A DNA stretch of 64,000 nt, taken from NCBI RefSeq assembly GCF_016907695.1, contig NZ_JAFBCK010000001.1, positions 3,217,001-3,281,000 of the forward strand, given 5' to 3'. Shown in pieces: positions 18,886 to 28,740 of the stretch (position 1 is the first letter of the stretch; each line of letters begins with the position of its first letter). The position numbers and the translations under genes are program-made. Under the pieces are notes generated by a model, which searched no databases, was not told the DNA's origin, and worked only from the letters and a program-made list of their open reading frames with translations. Source of the DNA: Actinokineospora baliensis (GTDB lineage Bacteria; Actinomycetota; Actinomycetes; Mycobacteriales; Pseudonocardiaceae).

Positions 18886-19764
18886 GTGTCCGAAGGATCT
18901 TCCGCGCCCGACGAGGACAAGACCCCTGAGGACGAGCGCCCGGGGGCCGCGAAACCCAAGCGGCAGCGCAAGAAGCGCCCGTTCTGGGTGGAGCTGCCGA
19001 TCTTGCTGGTGGTCGCGCTGGTGCTGACGGTGATCATCCAGTCGTTCATCGCGCGGGTGTTCGTGATCCCGTCGGAGTCGATGGAGCAGACCCTGCACGG
19101 CTGCCCGGGCTGCACCGGCGACCGCGTCGTCGTCGACAAGCTCGTCTACACCTTCGGCGATCCCGAGCCGGGCGAGGTCGTCGTGTTCAGCAGGCCCGAC
19201 ACGTGGAACCGGGCGGAGTTCATCGCGTCGCGCTCGGGCAACGGGTTCGTCCGGTGGCTGCAGGGGGTCGGCGCCAAGTTCGGCTTCGCCGCGCCCGACG
19301 AGGACGACGTGGTGAAGCGGGTCATCGCCGTTGGCGGGCAGACCGTCGAGTGCTGCGACGACGACAACCGGGTGCTGGTCGACGGGAAACCGCTCGACGA
19401 GCCCTACGTCTACTGGGACCCGGAGCGCAACCAGCAGCAGGAGGAGTTCGACGCGGTGTCGGTGCCCCCGGGCAAGCTGTTCGTCATGGGGGACAACCGC
19501 AACAACTCGGCCGACTCCCGGGTGCAGGGCGGGGGCGGCCAGCAGGGGCTGGTGCCGGTGGACAACGTCATCGGCAAGGTGCGCGCGGTGATCCTGCCGC
19601 CGTCGCGGTGGCAGGGGGTCGGCGACCACAACCCGCAGGCTCTCTCGGCTCCCGCGTGGCAGGCGGCGCTCCCGGCCGGGGTCGGACTCGCCGCGGCGTG
19701 GCCGACGTTGTGGCTGCTCAGGCGGACGCGCTCGCTGGTACCGGTGCGCAGGGGGAAGCGGTGA
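18886..19764 (+). CDS. lepB: Type I signal peptidase, third paralogue
   Basis: 292 residues from GTG 18886. Very similar to the second paralogue over the membrane helix ([18 protein letters not shown]), Ser65 ([11 protein letters not shown]), the Lys base and [11 protein letters not shown]. Three tandem signal peptidases recall the four clustered sip genes of Streptomyces and imply division of substrates or dosage for a large secretome. Its stop overlaps the rnhB GTG by 4 bp. Confidence 0.93.
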   Translation: MSEGSSAPDEDKTPEDERPGAAKPKRQRKKRPFWVELPILLVVALVLTVIIQSFIARVFVIPSESMEQTLHGCPGCTGDRVVVDKLVYTFGDPEPGEVVVFSRPDTWNRAEFIASRSGNGFVRWLQGVGAKFGFAAPDEDDVVKRVIAVGGQTVECCDDDNRVLVDGKPLDEPYVYWDPERNQQQEEFDAVSVPPGKLFVMGDNRNNSADSRVQGGGGQQGLVPVDNVIGKVRAVILPPSRWQGVGDHNPQALSAPAWQAALPAGVGLAAAWPTLWLLRRTRSLVPVRRGKR

Positions 19765-20510
19765 CGGAGATGCTGGATCAGTCGCTGCGGCCCCCCAGGG
19801 CGGTGTTGCGGCGTGACACGGGCACATGGGGCTTACAGACCGCGTTGCACCGGCGCGGGTTGGGGCCCGTCGCCGGTGTGGACGAGGCAGGCCGGGGCGC
19901 GTGCGCCGGGCCGCTCGTCATCGCCTCCTGCGTCTTGCGCCCCGGTGACGCCGCCCGCCTCGACGGGCTCACCGACTCCAAGCTGATGACCGCCGCCGCC
20001 AGGGACCGGATGTTCGACCTGGTCCGCGCCCGCGCCGTCGACTACGCGGTGGTGGTCGTGCCCACCGCGGAGGTCGACCTCACCGGCGTGCACTTCGCCA
20101 ACATCGAGGGCATGCGGCGCGCGGTGGCCAGGCTGACCACCCACCCCGGGTACGTGCTGGTCGACGGCTTCCGGGTGCCCGGCCTGACCGCGCCCAGCAT
20201 GCCGGTGCTCAAGGGCGACCAGGCCGCGGCCTGCGTCGCGGCGGCGTCCGTGCTGGCCAAGGTCACCAGGGACCGGATCATGACCGACCTGCACGAGCGG
20301 CTGCCGGAGTACCGGTTCGACGTGCACAAGGGGTACTGCACGGGGCTGCACACGCGCGCGCTGCGCGAGCACGGCCCCAGCCACGAACACCGTTGGTCCT
20401 ACGCCAACGTCGCCGCCGCGGGCCTCGCCCACGGGATGCGCGCGCCACACCGGGTGGCGCTGAGTGTGGCGGCGACCGCCGTGGTCCAGAATGGTGGACC
20501 CCCGCAGTAG
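19761..20510 (+). CDS. rnhB: Ribonuclease HII
   Basis: 249 residues. The RNase HII core begins [17 protein letters not shown] (catalytic Asp-Glu) and continues with [23 protein letters not shown] and [15 protein letters not shown]. It cuts RNA-DNA hybrids 5' of embedded ribonucleotides. GTG 19761 overlaps the lepB stop; an ATG three codons later (19770) is an alternative start. Confidence 0.93.
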   Translation: MTEMLDQSLRPPRAVLRRDTGTWGLQTALHRRGLGPVAGVDEAGRGACAGPLVIASCVLRPGDAARLDGLTDSKLMTAAARDRMFDLVRARAVDYAVVVVPTAEVDLTGVHFANIEGMRRAVARLTTHPGYVLVDGFRVPGLTAPSMPVLKGDQAAACVAAASVLAKVTRDRIMTDLHERLPEYRFDVHKGYCTGLHTRALREHGPSHEHRWSYANVAAAGLAHGMRAPHRVALSVAATAVVQNGGPPQ

Positions 20511-20549
20511 CGGGCGGGACAGGCACGACCAGGAGGGGCGCGCGGGGAG

Positions 20550-20873
20550 ATGAGCGCGGAGGATCTCGAGAAGTACGAGACCGAGATGGAGCTGCAGCTC
20601 TACCGGGAGTACCGCGACATCGTGGGGCAGTTCGCCTACGTGGTCGAGACCGAACGGCGGTTCTACCTGGCCAACGGCGTCGACGTGCAGGTCCGCGACG
20701 CCGACGGCGAGGTCTACTTCGAGGTGCGGATGTCCGACGCCTGGGTGTGGGACATGTACCGGCCCGCCCGGTTCGTCAAGAACGTCCGGGTGATCACGTT
20801 CAAGGACGTCAACGTCGAGGAGCTCGACAAACCCGATCTCCGGCTGCCGGAGGACGGCCCCTTCAGCGGCTGA
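20550..20873 (+). CDS. DUF2469 family protein
   Basis: 107 residues, strongly conserved across actinobacteria: SAEDLEKYETEMELQLYREY, then VVETERRFYLANGV, and DAWVWDMYRPARFVKNV. Always found near rnhB and yraN. Function unknown. The ATG at 20550 is preceded by a GGGGAG-type site. Confidence 0.93.
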   Translation: MSAEDLEKYETEMELQLYREYRDIVGQFAYVVETERRFYLANGVDVQVRDADGEVYFEVRMSDAWVWDMYRPARFVKNVRVITFKDVNVEELDKPDLRLPEDGPFSG

Positions 20874-20882
20874 CCCCACCAG

Positions 20883-20910
20883 TTATCCACAACGCCCCCG
20901 GTTGTCCACA
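20883..20910 (+). promoter_or_regulatory. Paired DnaA boxes upstream of yraN
   Basis: TTATCCACA (20883-20891) and TTGTCCACA (20902-20910) on the same strand, 19 bp apart start to start, separated by ACGCCCCCGG. Both match actinobacterial DnaA boxes. The same arrangement, inverted and with an 8/10 identical spacer, occurs at 27508-27535. Likely a DnaA titration or regulatory site rather than an origin, since dnaA/dnaN are not here. Confidence 0.55.
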
Positions 20911-21005
20911 GTTCCAGGACACCCCTGGCCGACCCACCCCGCCGCACCGCACCGTTGTGGTGGGCCCGGCGACCGCCGCGCCCGCCACACGGATCGGGAG
21001 CGGAC

Positions 21006-21362
21006 ATGGCACGACACCTTCGGGTGGGGGCGCTCGGCGAGGACATCGCCGCGCGGTACCTGACGACCAGCGGGCTGGTCGTCCTCGCCCGCAACTGGCG
21101 CTGCGAGCTCGGTGAGCTCGACGTCATCTGCGGTGACGACGGCAGGCTGGTGGTCTGCGAGGTCAAGACCCGCACCGGCACCCACTACGGCGGGCCAGCC
21201 GAGGCCGTCACCGACGAGAAGGCCCGCCGCGTCCGGGCGCTGGCCCGCCGCTGGCGGCTCGACAACGGCATCGGCCCGGTGGAGATCCGCTTCGACATCG
21301 TCTCGGTGCTCCTGCCGCGCGACGGCGAGCACAGCGTCCGGCACCTGCGCGGGGTGTTCTGA
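21006..21362 (+). CDS. yraN: YraN/UPF0102 family nuclease-like protein
   Basis: 118 residues from ATG 21006 (GGGAG upstream). An earlier in-frame ATG at 20955 would add 17 residues without family similarity. It contains the UPF0102 endonuclease-like motif: GEDIAARYL ... GELDVICGDD ... VVCEVKTRTG, a PD-(D/E)xK-like arrangement. Co-located with comM and dprA, which suggests a role in DNA uptake or recombination, unproven. Stop and next ATG share bases (TGATG). Confidence 0.9.
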   Translation: MARHLRVGALGEDIAARYLTTSGLVVLARNWRCELGELDVICGDDGRLVVCEVKTRTGTHYGGPAEAVTDEKARRVRALARRWRLDNGIGPVEIRFDIVSVLLPRDGEHSVRHLRGVF

Positions 21363-22876
21363 TGGTGCTCTCGCGGGTGTGGTCGGTGGCCCTGTCGGGG
21401 GTCGACGGCATCCCGGTGGAGATCGAGGCCGACATCGGCGGCGGCAGGCCCCGCACCCAGATCGTCGGGCTGCCCGACGCCGCCCTGAACGAGGCCAAGG
21501 ACCGCGTCCGCGCCGCCGTGCGCAACAGCGGCATGGTCTGGCCGGACCAGTTGGTCACCTTCGCCCTGTCGCCGGCGGCGCTGCCCAAGGGCGGCTCCGG
21601 CTACGACCTTGCGTTGGCGGTGTCGGTGCTGGTCGCCGACCGGCGGCTCCCCGCCGAGGCCTTCGCCGACACGGTCCTCGTCGGCGAACTCGCCCTCGAC
21701 GGCAGGCTCCGCCCGGTCAAAGGTGTCCTGCCCTGCCTGCTCGCCGCCCGCCGCGCGGGCCTGCGCCGGGCGATCGTGCCCGTCCACGCCCTCCCCGAGG
21801 CCTCCCTCGTCAGCGGCTTGGAGATCCTGGGCGCGGGGACGCTGTCCGAGCTCGTCACGTGGTCCCAGGGCACCTCAGACGCCCTCTGCGTGCCCGACCC
21901 GCCCCCGACCGCCCTGGCGGCCGACCACCCCGACCTGGTCGACGTGGTGGGCCAGCCGGAGGGGCGTTGGGCGCTGGAGGTCGCCGCCGCCGGTGGCCAC
22001 CACGTCCTGCTCGCGGGTCCACCCGGCACCGGCAAGACAATGCTCGCCAGGCGCCTCCCCGGCCTGCTGCCCGGCTTGTCCCCGGAACAGGCCCTCGAGG
22101 TCACCGCCATCCACTCCGTGGCGGGCGCCCTGACCGCCGACGCACCCCTGATCACCGCACCCCCGTTCGTCGCCCCACACCACACGGCCTCCATAGCGGC
22201 CCTGGTCGGCGGCGGCTCGGGCCTGGCCAAACCCGGCGGCATCAGCAGAGCCCACTTCGGCGTCCTGTTCCTGGACGAGGCCGCCGAGTTCGCCTCAGAC
22301 CGCCTGGAGGCCCTGCGCACCGCCCTGGAGGAGGGCGAGATCCGCCTGGCCCGCCGCGACGGCGTGGTCGTCTACCCGGCCCGCTTCCAGTTGGTCCTGG
22401 CCACCAACCTCTGCCCCTGCGCCCCACCAAGAGACGCCGACTGCGTCTGCCCACCCCAGGTCCGCAGGCGCTACACCGCCCGCCTCTCCGGCCCCCTCCT
22501 GGACCGAGTAGACCTCCGAGTCCGCATGCGCCCCATCACCGCCATGTCCCGCACCCTCGACCCCGAACCGGAGTCCACCACCACAGTCCGAACCCGGGTG
22601 GCCGAGGCCAGAGCCAGAGCCACCCACCGCTGGTCCCCCCACGGCTGGCGCACCAACGCCGAAGTCCCCGGCCCAGCCCTCCGCCGCGAGTTCGCGCTGC
22701 CAAGGGAAACCACCGCCCTCCTGGACCGAGCCCTGTCCACCGGTGCAGTGACCGCCCGAGGCGCCGACCGCTGCCTCCGAGTCGCCTGGACCCTCGCCGA
22801 CCTGGCCAGCCACCCCCAACCCACCCGAGACCACGTCACCGCCGCCCTCGACTTCCGCGACCGAAAACTCACCTGA
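21362..22876 (+). CDS. comM: YifB/ComM family Mg-chelatase-like AAA ATPase
   Basis: 504 residues. N-terminal Lon-like fold domain (VETEADIGGGRPRTQIVGLPD pattern near residues 20-40), AAA+ core with Walker A AGPPGTGKTML, sensor and Walker B FLDEAAEF, a Zn-like Cys cluster (CPCAPPRDADCVC), and the C-terminal Mg-chelatase-associated region ending DHVTAALDFRDRKLT. In Vibrio and Haemophilus the homologue is a branch-migration helicase in transformation. Its last 36 codons are repeated three times downstream in decayed form. Confidence 0.93.
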   Translation: MVLSRVWSVALSGVDGIPVEIEADIGGGRPRTQIVGLPDAALNEAKDRVRAAVRNSGMVWPDQLVTFALSPAALPKGGSGYDLALAVSVLVADRRLPAEAFADTVLVGELALDGRLRPVKGVLPCLLAARRAGLRRAIVPVHALPEASLVSGLEILGAGTLSELVTWSQGTSDALCVPDPPPTALAADHPDLVDVVGQPEGRWALEVAAAGGHHVLLAGPPGTGKTMLARRLPGLLPGLSPEQALEVTAIHSVAGALTADAPLITAPPFVAPHHTASIAALVGGGSGLAKPGGISRAHFGVLFLDEAAEFASDRLEALRTALEEGEIRLARRDGVVVYPARFQLVLATNLCPCAPPRDADCVCPPQVRRRYTARLSGPLLDRVDLRVRMRPITAMSRTLDPEPESTTTVRTRVAEARARATHRWSPHGWRTNAEVPGPALRREFALPRETTALLDRALSTGAVTARGADRCLRVAWTLADLASHPQPTRDHVTAALDFRDRKLT

Positions 22877-23487
22877 CCCGCCCTGCCCTCGGGAGCCCGC
22901 CCTGCTCCGCCCAGCCTTCGGCCGCGAGTGGCCTGGAGCTTGGCGGATCTGCAGGGCGCCTCGACCCCCGCGCGATCACGTCGCCGCTGCGCTTGAGCCG
23001 TGATCGAAAGCTCACCTGATCCGATCACCCACCCAGGAGTCCGCCATGCCCGCCCAAACCTTCCGCCGCGAGTGGCCTCGCCGCTCGCCGACCACTCCCA
23101 GCCCAGCCGAGACCACGTCACGGCCGCCCTCGACTTCCGCGACCGAAAGCTCACCTGACCCGCCCGCCCGCCGCCGTGAGTGGCGTCGATCTTGGCGGAC
23201 CTAGTGGGAGCACCCCGATCCACCGCGCGATCACGTGGCCGCTGCGCTCGAGTTCCGTGATCGCATAGTCGCCCATTTCCTCTGTCCAAGCCGGATCAGC
23301 CTGTTTCTGGCTGCTCTGATCATTGTCATTTCGTGTGAAACCAAGGAGTTCGTGATGAGTCATGTCGTGGTTCCCGCGCGCCTTCTTCCCGGTGAGTGGC
23401 GGGTTGTGCCGACCAGATCCGGGGGAGTGCGGGCGAAGTTCGTCGTGGGTCGTAGGCGGGTTGTGCGTGGGGAGTGGGGGAGGGGCC
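22877..23487 (+). repeat. Tandem array of decayed comM 3' ends
   Basis: A 611-bp gap before dprA. Three further copies of the comM C-terminal 36 codons can be read at about 22919-23019 (RVAWSLADL ... DHVAAAL, frame broken near RDRKLT), 23060-23158 (PLADH ... RDHVTAALDFRDRKLT then stop) and 23172-23280 (ILADL ... HVAAALEFRDR). Unit starts are about 145, 143 and 110 bp apart. Copies 1 and 3 share GCGATCACGT and CGTGATCG spellings; copy 2 resembles the real gene. No intact gene is present. The last 200 bp are less C-rich and precede dprA. Confidence 0.75.
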
Positions 23488-24609
23488 GTGGATGAGGTTC
23501 GGTTGGCTCGGGCCTACTTGTCCCGGGTTGCGGAGCCGCCCGCGGGGGCGTTGGGGGTGTTGGTCGAGCACCTCGGGCCGGTGGAGGCGGCTGGGTTGGT
23601 TCGGCGCGGGGAGGTTCCTCGGGCGGTGTTGGACGAAACCTCTGCGCGGGCGGGGGTGGAGGTCGCAGCGGCGGATTTGGAGCGGGCGGCTGCGGCTGGG
23701 ATTCGGCTGGTCACGCCGGAGGATGAGGAGTGGCCTGCTTGGCCGCTGCTGTGCCTGGCGAACGCGCGGGATCGGGGGCTTCGGTGGGCGGCGCCGCCGT
23801 TGGCGTTGTGGGTTCGGGGGCCGGCCCAGCTCGATGAAGTCCTGGGGCGGTCGGCGGCGATCGTTGGGGCTAGAGCGGCGACCTCGTACGGGGAGCACAC
23901 GGCGGCGGAGTTCGCGTATGAGCTGGCTGGACGGGGTGTCACCGTGGTCTCGGGTGCGGCTTTCGGCATCGACGGCGCGGCGCACAGGGGGGCGTTGGGG
24001 GCTCAGGGGACAACGCTCGCGGTTCTGGCTTGTGGGGCGGACATCAGCTACCCGGCGGCGCACACGACGTTGCTCAACCACGTCGCGAAGCAGGGGGCCG
24101 TGATCAGCGAGTACCCGCCGGGGACGACTCCGGCGAAGTACCGGTTCCTGGTGCGCAACCGCCTGATCGCCGCGCTGGCCGTCGGCACGGTCGTGGTCGA
24201 GGCCGGTCGGCGCAGCGGGGCGCGCAACACCGCCGCTTCGGCCGCGGCGCTGGGCAAGCCCGTGCTGGCGGTCCCCGGGCCGGTCAGTTCGCCGATGTCG
24301 CAGGGGTGCCACGACCTGATCCGCTCCGGCACCGCGACCCTGGCCACCTCCGTCCCGGACATCCTGGAGGCGGTCGGCGCCATCGGCGACGTGGCCGACC
24401 CGCGAGCGCCCTCGCCCCCGCGCCCGACCGACGGCCTGGCCCCGCAGGCGGTCCAGCTGCACGACGCACTGTCCCGCTCGTCCCCGGCACCACCCGACCA
24501 CCTGGCCCGCGCCTGCGGCGTCCCGCTGGAACGGGTCCGAGCCCTGCTCCCCGAGCTCGAACTCGTCGGCCTGGCCAGGCGCACCGAGGAGGGCTGGTTG
24601 GGCACCTGA
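23488..24609 (+). CDS. dprA: DNA-processing protein DprA
   Basis: 373 residues from GTG 23488, preceded by a GGGGGAGGGG site; the open frame from 23362 adds 42 residues with no family match. A SAM-like N-terminus is followed by the Rossmann-like DprA core: [92 protein letters not shown]-terminal winged-helix segment follows. It loads RecA on incoming ssDNA. The 5' part is unusually G-rich and spelled differently from the 3' part. Confidence 0.93.
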   Translation: MDEVRLARAYLSRVAEPPAGALGVLVEHLGPVEAAGLVRRGEVPRAVLDETSARAGVEVAAADLERAAAAGIRLVTPEDEEWPAWPLLCLANARDRGLRWAAPPLALWVRGPAQLDEVLGRSAAIVGARAATSYGEHTAAEFAYELAGRGVTVVSGAAFGIDGAAHRGALGAQGTTLAVLACGADISYPAAHTTLLNHVAKQGAVISEYPPGTTPAKYRFLVRNRLIAALAVGTVVVEAGRRSGARNTAASAAALGKPVLAVPGPVSSPMSQGCHDLIRSGTATLATSVPDILEAVGAIGDVADPRAPSPPRPTDGLAPQAVQLHDALSRSSPAPPDHLARACGVPLERVRALLPELELVGLARRTEEGWLGT

Positions 24610-24689
24610 GGAATGCGGAGTTGATGTTCGTGGGCGCGGGGGGTGTGGCGATGCTTGACCACGCCTGGCTCGTGCCGCAGCGTGGCGGG

Positions 24690-25997
24690 GTGTCACGTGC
24701 TGGTGGTCGAGCAGGCAGAGGTCGAGGGGGGCAGAACCCCCGGGCGGACCTGCTCGCCGTACGGGATCGGCTGCCGGAGCCGGTGCGCGCCGCCCTGGTC
24801 CAGTACGAGCGGCATCTCACGCACGAACGGGGGCACTCCCCCCACACGGTCCGCGCCTACCTGGGGGACGCGGTGTCCCTCTTGGGCTTCCTGGCCGGAA
24901 TCGACTCGCCCGCAGGCCCTCGATCGGGTGAATTCAGTCCACCGTTGGGCGAAGCGGGACGGCCGGGGGATGCCGGGGACGGGGTGGTCAGCGGGGGTGG
25001 TCACCGACCAGGCACAGCGGGTGCCATTGCGCAACTTGCCAGGATGGCGGGAAACGGCGACTCCGTTCCGTACGACGATGGTGACTGTGGCGACCCGAAT
25101 CCGAGCGCTGACCCCGCCGCCGGGGAATCCGGCGCCCTCCGACCGGCGTTGGACGACGACGTGGCAATGACCGAGGTACCCGTCCCGGCCGGGGCTCGCG
25201 AGCGGGCGGGCGCGACCGGGCTCGCCGGGGTGGATGTGGAGTTGCCCGGCCTGCGCGCGTGGTTGGCCGCCCAGCACGCCGCCGGGGTCGGGCGGACGAC
25301 GCTCGCGCGGCGCGCGGCGGGGGCGCGCGGTTTCACCGCGTGGGCGCACCGGGAGGGGTACCTGTCGGCCGACGCCGGGGCGCGACTGGTGGCGCCCAAG
25401 CGCCAGCGCGTGCTGCCGTCGGTGTTGCGCCAGGACCAGGCCGACGGCGTGATGCTGGCCTCAGCGGCGGGCGCGCGCGAACAGGACCCGGTCGCGCTGC
25501 GTGATCACGCCGTGGTCGAGCTGCTGTACGCGACCGGGGTTCGCGTCTCCGAGCTGTGCGGACTCGACGTGACCGACCTCGACCTGCGCGAGCGGTTGGC
25601 CACCGTGCTCGGCAAGGGCGGCAGGCAACGGGTGGTGCCGTTCGGCGCACCCGCCGCCACCGCGGTCGCCCTGTGGCTCGACCAGGGCCGTCCGTCACTT
25701 GCCCGCGCCGATTCCCCCCGGGCACTGTTGCTGGGAACTCGCGGCGGAAGGCTCCACCCCAGTGCCGTACGGCGTATCGTGCATGGGGTGACCACCGCCG
25801 TGCCGGGGGCACCGGACCTCGCTCCGCACGGCCTTCGTCACTCAGCGGCGACACACCTGCTCGAAGGAGGTGCTGACCTTCGTAGCGTCCAGGAGTTACT
25901 CGGTCACGCTACGCTCTCAACGACGCAGCTCTACACCCACGTGACCGTCGAACGGCTGAAGGCGATCCATGACCGTACCCACCCCCGTTCCCGATGA
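24690..25997 (+). CDS. xerC: Tyrosine recombinase XerC with large N-terminal-domain insertion
   Basis: 435 residues from GTG 24690 (ATGs at 24624 and 24651 are alternatives); XerC is normally about 300. The catalytic domain is complete: R285 (TGVRVSEL), K309 (LGKGGRQR), H380 and R383 (PHGLRHSA), H406 (LLGHATLS) and nucleophile Y415 (TQLYTHV). The SAM-like N-terminal domain ([20 protein letters not shown]) is interrupted by about 105 residues (73-178) of Gly/Asp/Pro-rich sequence and then resumes ([20 protein letters not shown]). Leu403 is a TTA codon. With XerD, XerC resolves chromosome dimers at dif. Overlaps whiG by 29 bp. Confidence 0.88.
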   Translation: MSRAGGRAGRGRGGQNPRADLLAVRDRLPEPVRAALVQYERHLTHERGHSPHTVRAYLGDAVSLLGFLAGIDSPAGPRSGEFSPPLGEAGRPGDAGDGVVSGGGHRPGTAGAIAQLARMAGNGDSVPYDDGDCGDPNPSADPAAGESGALRPALDDDVAMTEVPVPAGARERAGATGLAGVDVELPGLRAWLAAQHAAGVGRTTLARRAAGARGFTAWAHREGYLSADAGARLVAPKRQRVLPSVLRQDQADGVMLASAAGAREQDPVALRDHAVVELLYATGVRVSELCGLDVTDLDLRERLATVLGKGGRQRVVPFGAPAATAVALWLDQGRPSLARADSPRALLLGTRGGRLHPSAVRRIVHGVTTAVPGAPDLAPHGLRHSAATHLLEGGADLRSVQELLGHATLSTTQLYTHVTVERLKAIHDRTHPRSR

Positions 25998-26904
25998 CCG
26001 CGGGAATGGCACCCGGGCATCGGCGCGGCCATCGCGGGCAGGCGGGTCCGCTGGACCGGCGGACCAGGTGAGAGGCACCGCCGCCCCCTACGGCGAGGGC
26101 CAGACCTCCGGGGTGCTGCCCGGCGACAACCGCACCGCCGACGACGTCGAGGCGGGCATCGTCGCGCTCTGGCGCCGCTTCGGCCAGGGCCGCGACCAGG
26201 CCCTGCGCGACCGGCTCGTGCTGCACTACGCCCCGCTGGTCAAGTACGTCGCGGGCCGGGTCGGCACCGGCCTGCCCGCGCACGTCGACGTCTCCGACCT
26301 CATCCAGTCCGGCATCTTCGGCCTGGTCGACGCGATCGAGAAGTTCGAGCCCGAGCGCGGCCTGAAGTTCGAGACGTACGCCATGCAGCGCATCCGCGGC
26401 GCGATCCTCGACGACCTGCGCGCCCAGGACTGGGTGCCGCGCACCGTGCGCGGCCGGGCCCGCGAGGTCGAGCGCGGCATCGAGCGGCTCGGCGCCAAGC
26501 TGCAGCGCACCCCCAACGACGCCGAACTCGCCGACGAGCTCGGCCTGTCGGTCGGCGAGTTGCGCGACGTCTACGCCCAGCTCCAGCTGACCAGCGTGGT
26601 GGCGCTCGACGAGCTGGCCGCGGCGGGCCGTGGCGTCAACTCCCTCGCCGACGTGCTCGAGGACGAGGCGGCCGAGGACCCGGTCGCGCTCCTGGTCGAC
26701 CAGGACAACCGCCGCCAGCTCGCCGAGGCCATCGGCCTGCTCGTCGAACGGGACCGGGTGGTGGTGACCCTCTACTACTTCGAGAACCTCACCCTCGCCG
26801 AGATCGGCCGCGTCCTCGGCGTCACCGAGTCGCGGGTCTGCCAACTGCACACCAGGGCCGTCCTGCGGCTGCGCGCCAAGCTGATGGAAACCGCCGAGGT
26901 CTGA
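25969..26904 (+). CDS. whiG: FliA/WhiG-family RNA polymerase sigma factor
   Basis: 311 residues. Region 2 ([20 protein letters not shown] ... [39 protein letters not shown]), region 3 ([19 protein letters not shown]) and region 4 ([31 protein letters not shown]) are all present. This matches WhiG, the sporulation sigma factor of Streptomyces, or a motility sigma in flagellated actinobacteria such as Actinokineospora. Location between xerC/dprA and rpsB matches Streptomyces whiG. The first 45 residues are low complexity, so a later start is possible. Confidence 0.9.
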   Translation: MTVPTPVPDDRGNGTRASARPSRAGGSAGPADQVRGTAAPYGEGQTSGVLPGDNRTADDVEAGIVALWRRFGQGRDQALRDRLVLHYAPLVKYVAGRVGTGLPAHVDVSDLIQSGIFGLVDAIEKFEPERGLKFETYAMQRIRGAILDDLRAQDWVPRTVRGRAREVERGIERLGAKLQRTPNDAELADELGLSVGELRDVYAQLQLTSVVALDELAAAGRGVNSLADVLEDEAAEDPVALLVDQDNRRQLAEAIGLLVERDRVVVTLYYFENLTLAEIGRVLGVTESRVCQLHTRAVLRLRAKLMETAEV

Positions 26905-26949
26905 TCACCTCCTCACTGGTTGTCAGAACTGGTTGTCGGAGCGTCGAGT

Positions 26950-27456
26950 TCAGGGAACGGGCAAGAGCCGCACGCGCGGGCGGTGGAGGGCGACGAGCGG
27001 GTTCAGGTACTCGTCGCCCCGGCGTAAACCCCAGTGCAGGCACGCGGAGGCACAGCCCGGGTGACCGGCCACCAGGAGACCGATCTGATCACCCCGGCGC
27101 ACGACCGCGCCCGCGGTGACCGTCGGCTCCACCGGCTCGTAGGTGGTCCGCAGCCCGCCCACGTGCCGCACCGACACGACTCCGCGGTCCACCACGACCC
27201 CCGCGAACGCCACCACCCCGTCCGCGGCGGCCAGCACCGGCTCACCGACCGCCCCCGGTAAGTCGACCCCGCGGTGCCCCGGCCCGTACGGCGACGCGGG
27301 CGCCGCGAACGGCCGGGCCACCGGTCGCGCCGGGACCAGCGGTGACGCGTACGTCGAGGTCCACCGCGGCGGCTCGACCGCGGCGACCGCGTCGCCGGTC
27401 CACAGCAGCAGGGAGGCCGCCAGCAAGGCGGCGAGTTTGCGCAGGTCACAGTGCAT
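26950..27456 (-). CDS. Secreted M23 (LytM-like) peptidase homologue, probably altered active site
   Basis: 168 residues with a signal peptide ([20 protein letters not shown]). An M23 fold follows: [20 protein letters not shown] holds the first His and Asp ligands, then [15 protein letters not shown], and [20 protein letters not shown]. The usual HxH motif near the end reads CLH, so one metal-ligand His is replaced by Cys. This may reduce or abolish cell-wall hydrolase activity. The variant is, as I recall, frequent in actinobacterial homologues in this position upstream of rpsB. Confidence 0.85.
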   Translation of the reverse strand: MHCDLRKLAALLAASLLLWTGDAVAAVEPPRWTSTYASPLVPARPVARPFAAPASPYGPGHRGVDLPGAVGEPVLAAADGVVAFAGVVVDRGVVSVRHVGGLRTTYEPVEPTVTAGAVVRRGDQIGLLVAGHPGCASACLHWGLRRGDEYLNPLVALHRPRVRLLPVP

Positions 27457-27820
27457 GTGACCACGGTGCCGGTGGTGGGTGGGGCGGCGCCAGGGGTGGC
27501 CGCGACCTGTGGACAACCGGAGGGGTTGTGGACAACGCGGACGGCGACGTGCACTCCGATTCCGGATCCGCGGCACCCCCGGCGTACACTTCGCACCGCG
27601 TCCTGTGGTCTCCACCGGACGACTTCGCGTGCCAGTGCGCGTCCGCGCTCCCACAGAGCGCGGTCACCGACGCCCGGCGGTCTCGATGGTGTCCCACCAC
27701 CGGGTCCGGGCGTCCGCACGGCACCAGGGCGGTGGGCCACCGGGTCCGCCGCGACAACCGCGTCCGCGCGCACGGCCCAAACACCCGGGCGCGCCCGAAC
27801 GAAGAGGTGCGAAACCGGCC
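27457..27820. promoter_or_regulatory. rpsB upstream region
   Basis: 364 bp between the divergent M23 gene and rpsB with no recognised gene. It contains the inverted DnaA-box pair (27508-27535) and presumably the rpsB-tsf promoter and leader; a GAAGAGGTG segment lies about 17 bp before the rpsB ATG. I see no confident -35/-10 pair. Confidence 0.5.
27508..27535 (-). promoter_or_regulatory. Paired DnaA boxes upstream of rpsB
   Basis: TGTGGACAA at 27508-27516 and 27527-27535 (TTGTCCACA on the minus strand), 19 bp apart start to start. Read on the minus strand the spacer is ACCCCTCCGG, 8 of 10 identical to the spacer of the pair at 20883-20910. The shared spacing and spacer suggest a defined 28-bp element rather than two chance boxes. 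Confidence 0.55.
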
Positions 27821-28663
27821 ATGGCCGTCGTCACCATGAAGCAGTTGCTGGATTCCGGCGTGCACTTCGGGCACCAGACCCGCCGCTGGAACCCGAAGAT
27901 GAAGCGGTACATCCTCACCGACCGCAACGGCATCTACATCATCGATCTGCGCCAGACGCTGACCTACATCGACCGCGCGTTCGAGTTCGTCAAGGAGACC
28001 GTCGCCCACGGCGGCTCGATCCTGTTCGTCGGCACCAAGAAGCAGGCGCAGGAGGCCATCGCCAGCGAGGCCAAGCGGGTCGGGATGCCGTTCGTGAACC
28101 AGCGCTGGCTGGGCGGCATGCTCACCAACTTCTCCACCGTCCACAAGCGCCTCCAGCGCCTCAAGGAGCTCGAGGCGATGGAGCAGACGGGCGGTTTCCA
28201 GGGTCTCACCAAGAAGGAGATCCTGATGCTCACCCGGGAGAAGGACAAGCTCGACCGCACCCTCGGCGGTATCCGCGACATGGCGAAGGTCCCCTCCGCC
28301 ATCTGGATCGTGGACACCAAGAAGGAGCACATCGCCGTCGGCGAGGCGCGCAAGCTGCACATCCCGATCGTGGCGATCCTCGACACCAACTGCGACCCCG
28401 ACGAGGTCGACTACCCGATCCCGGGCAACGACGACGCGATCCGCTCCGCCGCGCTGCTGACCAAGGTCGTCGCCGAGGCGGTCGCCGCCGGTCTGATCGC
28501 CCGCTCCGGCGCGCGCAACGGCTCGGACAAGCCCGAGGCGGCCGCCGAGCCGCTGGCCGAGTGGGAGCAGGAGCTGCTCGCGGGTGCCGAGACCGCCGCC
28601 GCCGACGGCGAGCAGGCCGCGACCGCGGTCGCCGAGGCGACCGAAACCCCCGCCGAGTCCTGA
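27821..28663 (+). CDS. rpsB: 30S ribosomal protein S2
   Basis: 280 residues starting [21 protein letters not shown]2 signatures include [17 protein letters not shown] and the [30 protein letters not shown] segment. Ala/Glu-rich C-terminal tail typical of actinobacteria. It pairs with tsf downstream, separated by a strong hairpin. Confidence 0.97.
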   Translation: MAVVTMKQLLDSGVHFGHQTRRWNPKMKRYILTDRNGIYIIDLRQTLTYIDRAFEFVKETVAHGGSILFVGTKKQAQEAIASEAKRVGMPFVNQRWLGGMLTNFSTVHKRLQRLKELEAMEQTGGFQGLTKKEILMLTREKDKLDRTLGGIRDMAKVPSAIWIVDTKKEHIAVGEARKLHIPIVAILDTNCDPDEVDYPIPGNDDAIRSAALLTKVVAEAVAAGLIARSGARNGSDKPEAAAEPLAEWEQELLAGAETAAADGEQAATAVAEATETPAES

Positions 28664-28671
28664 GCACCACA

Positions 28672-28699
28672 CCCCGGCGGGCCGCACGGCCCGCCGGGG
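28672..28699 (+). terminator. Perfect 12-bp hairpin between rpsB and tsf
   Basis: CCCCGGCGGGCC (28672-28683), loop GCAC, GGCCCGCCGGGG (28688-28699). It lies 8 bp after the rpsB stop and 41 bp before tsf. It probably acts as an attenuator or RNA-stability element that lowers tsf relative to rpsB expression; there is no T-tract. Confidence 0.7.
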
Positions 28700-28740
28700 T
28701 GCCCCCACGCGCGTACCCGAAGAAGGACGGAAAACGCACG

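Noticed and set aside
23362..23487. Upstream in-frame extension of dprA
   Set aside because: No DprA similarity; a strong binding site precedes the GTG at 23488.
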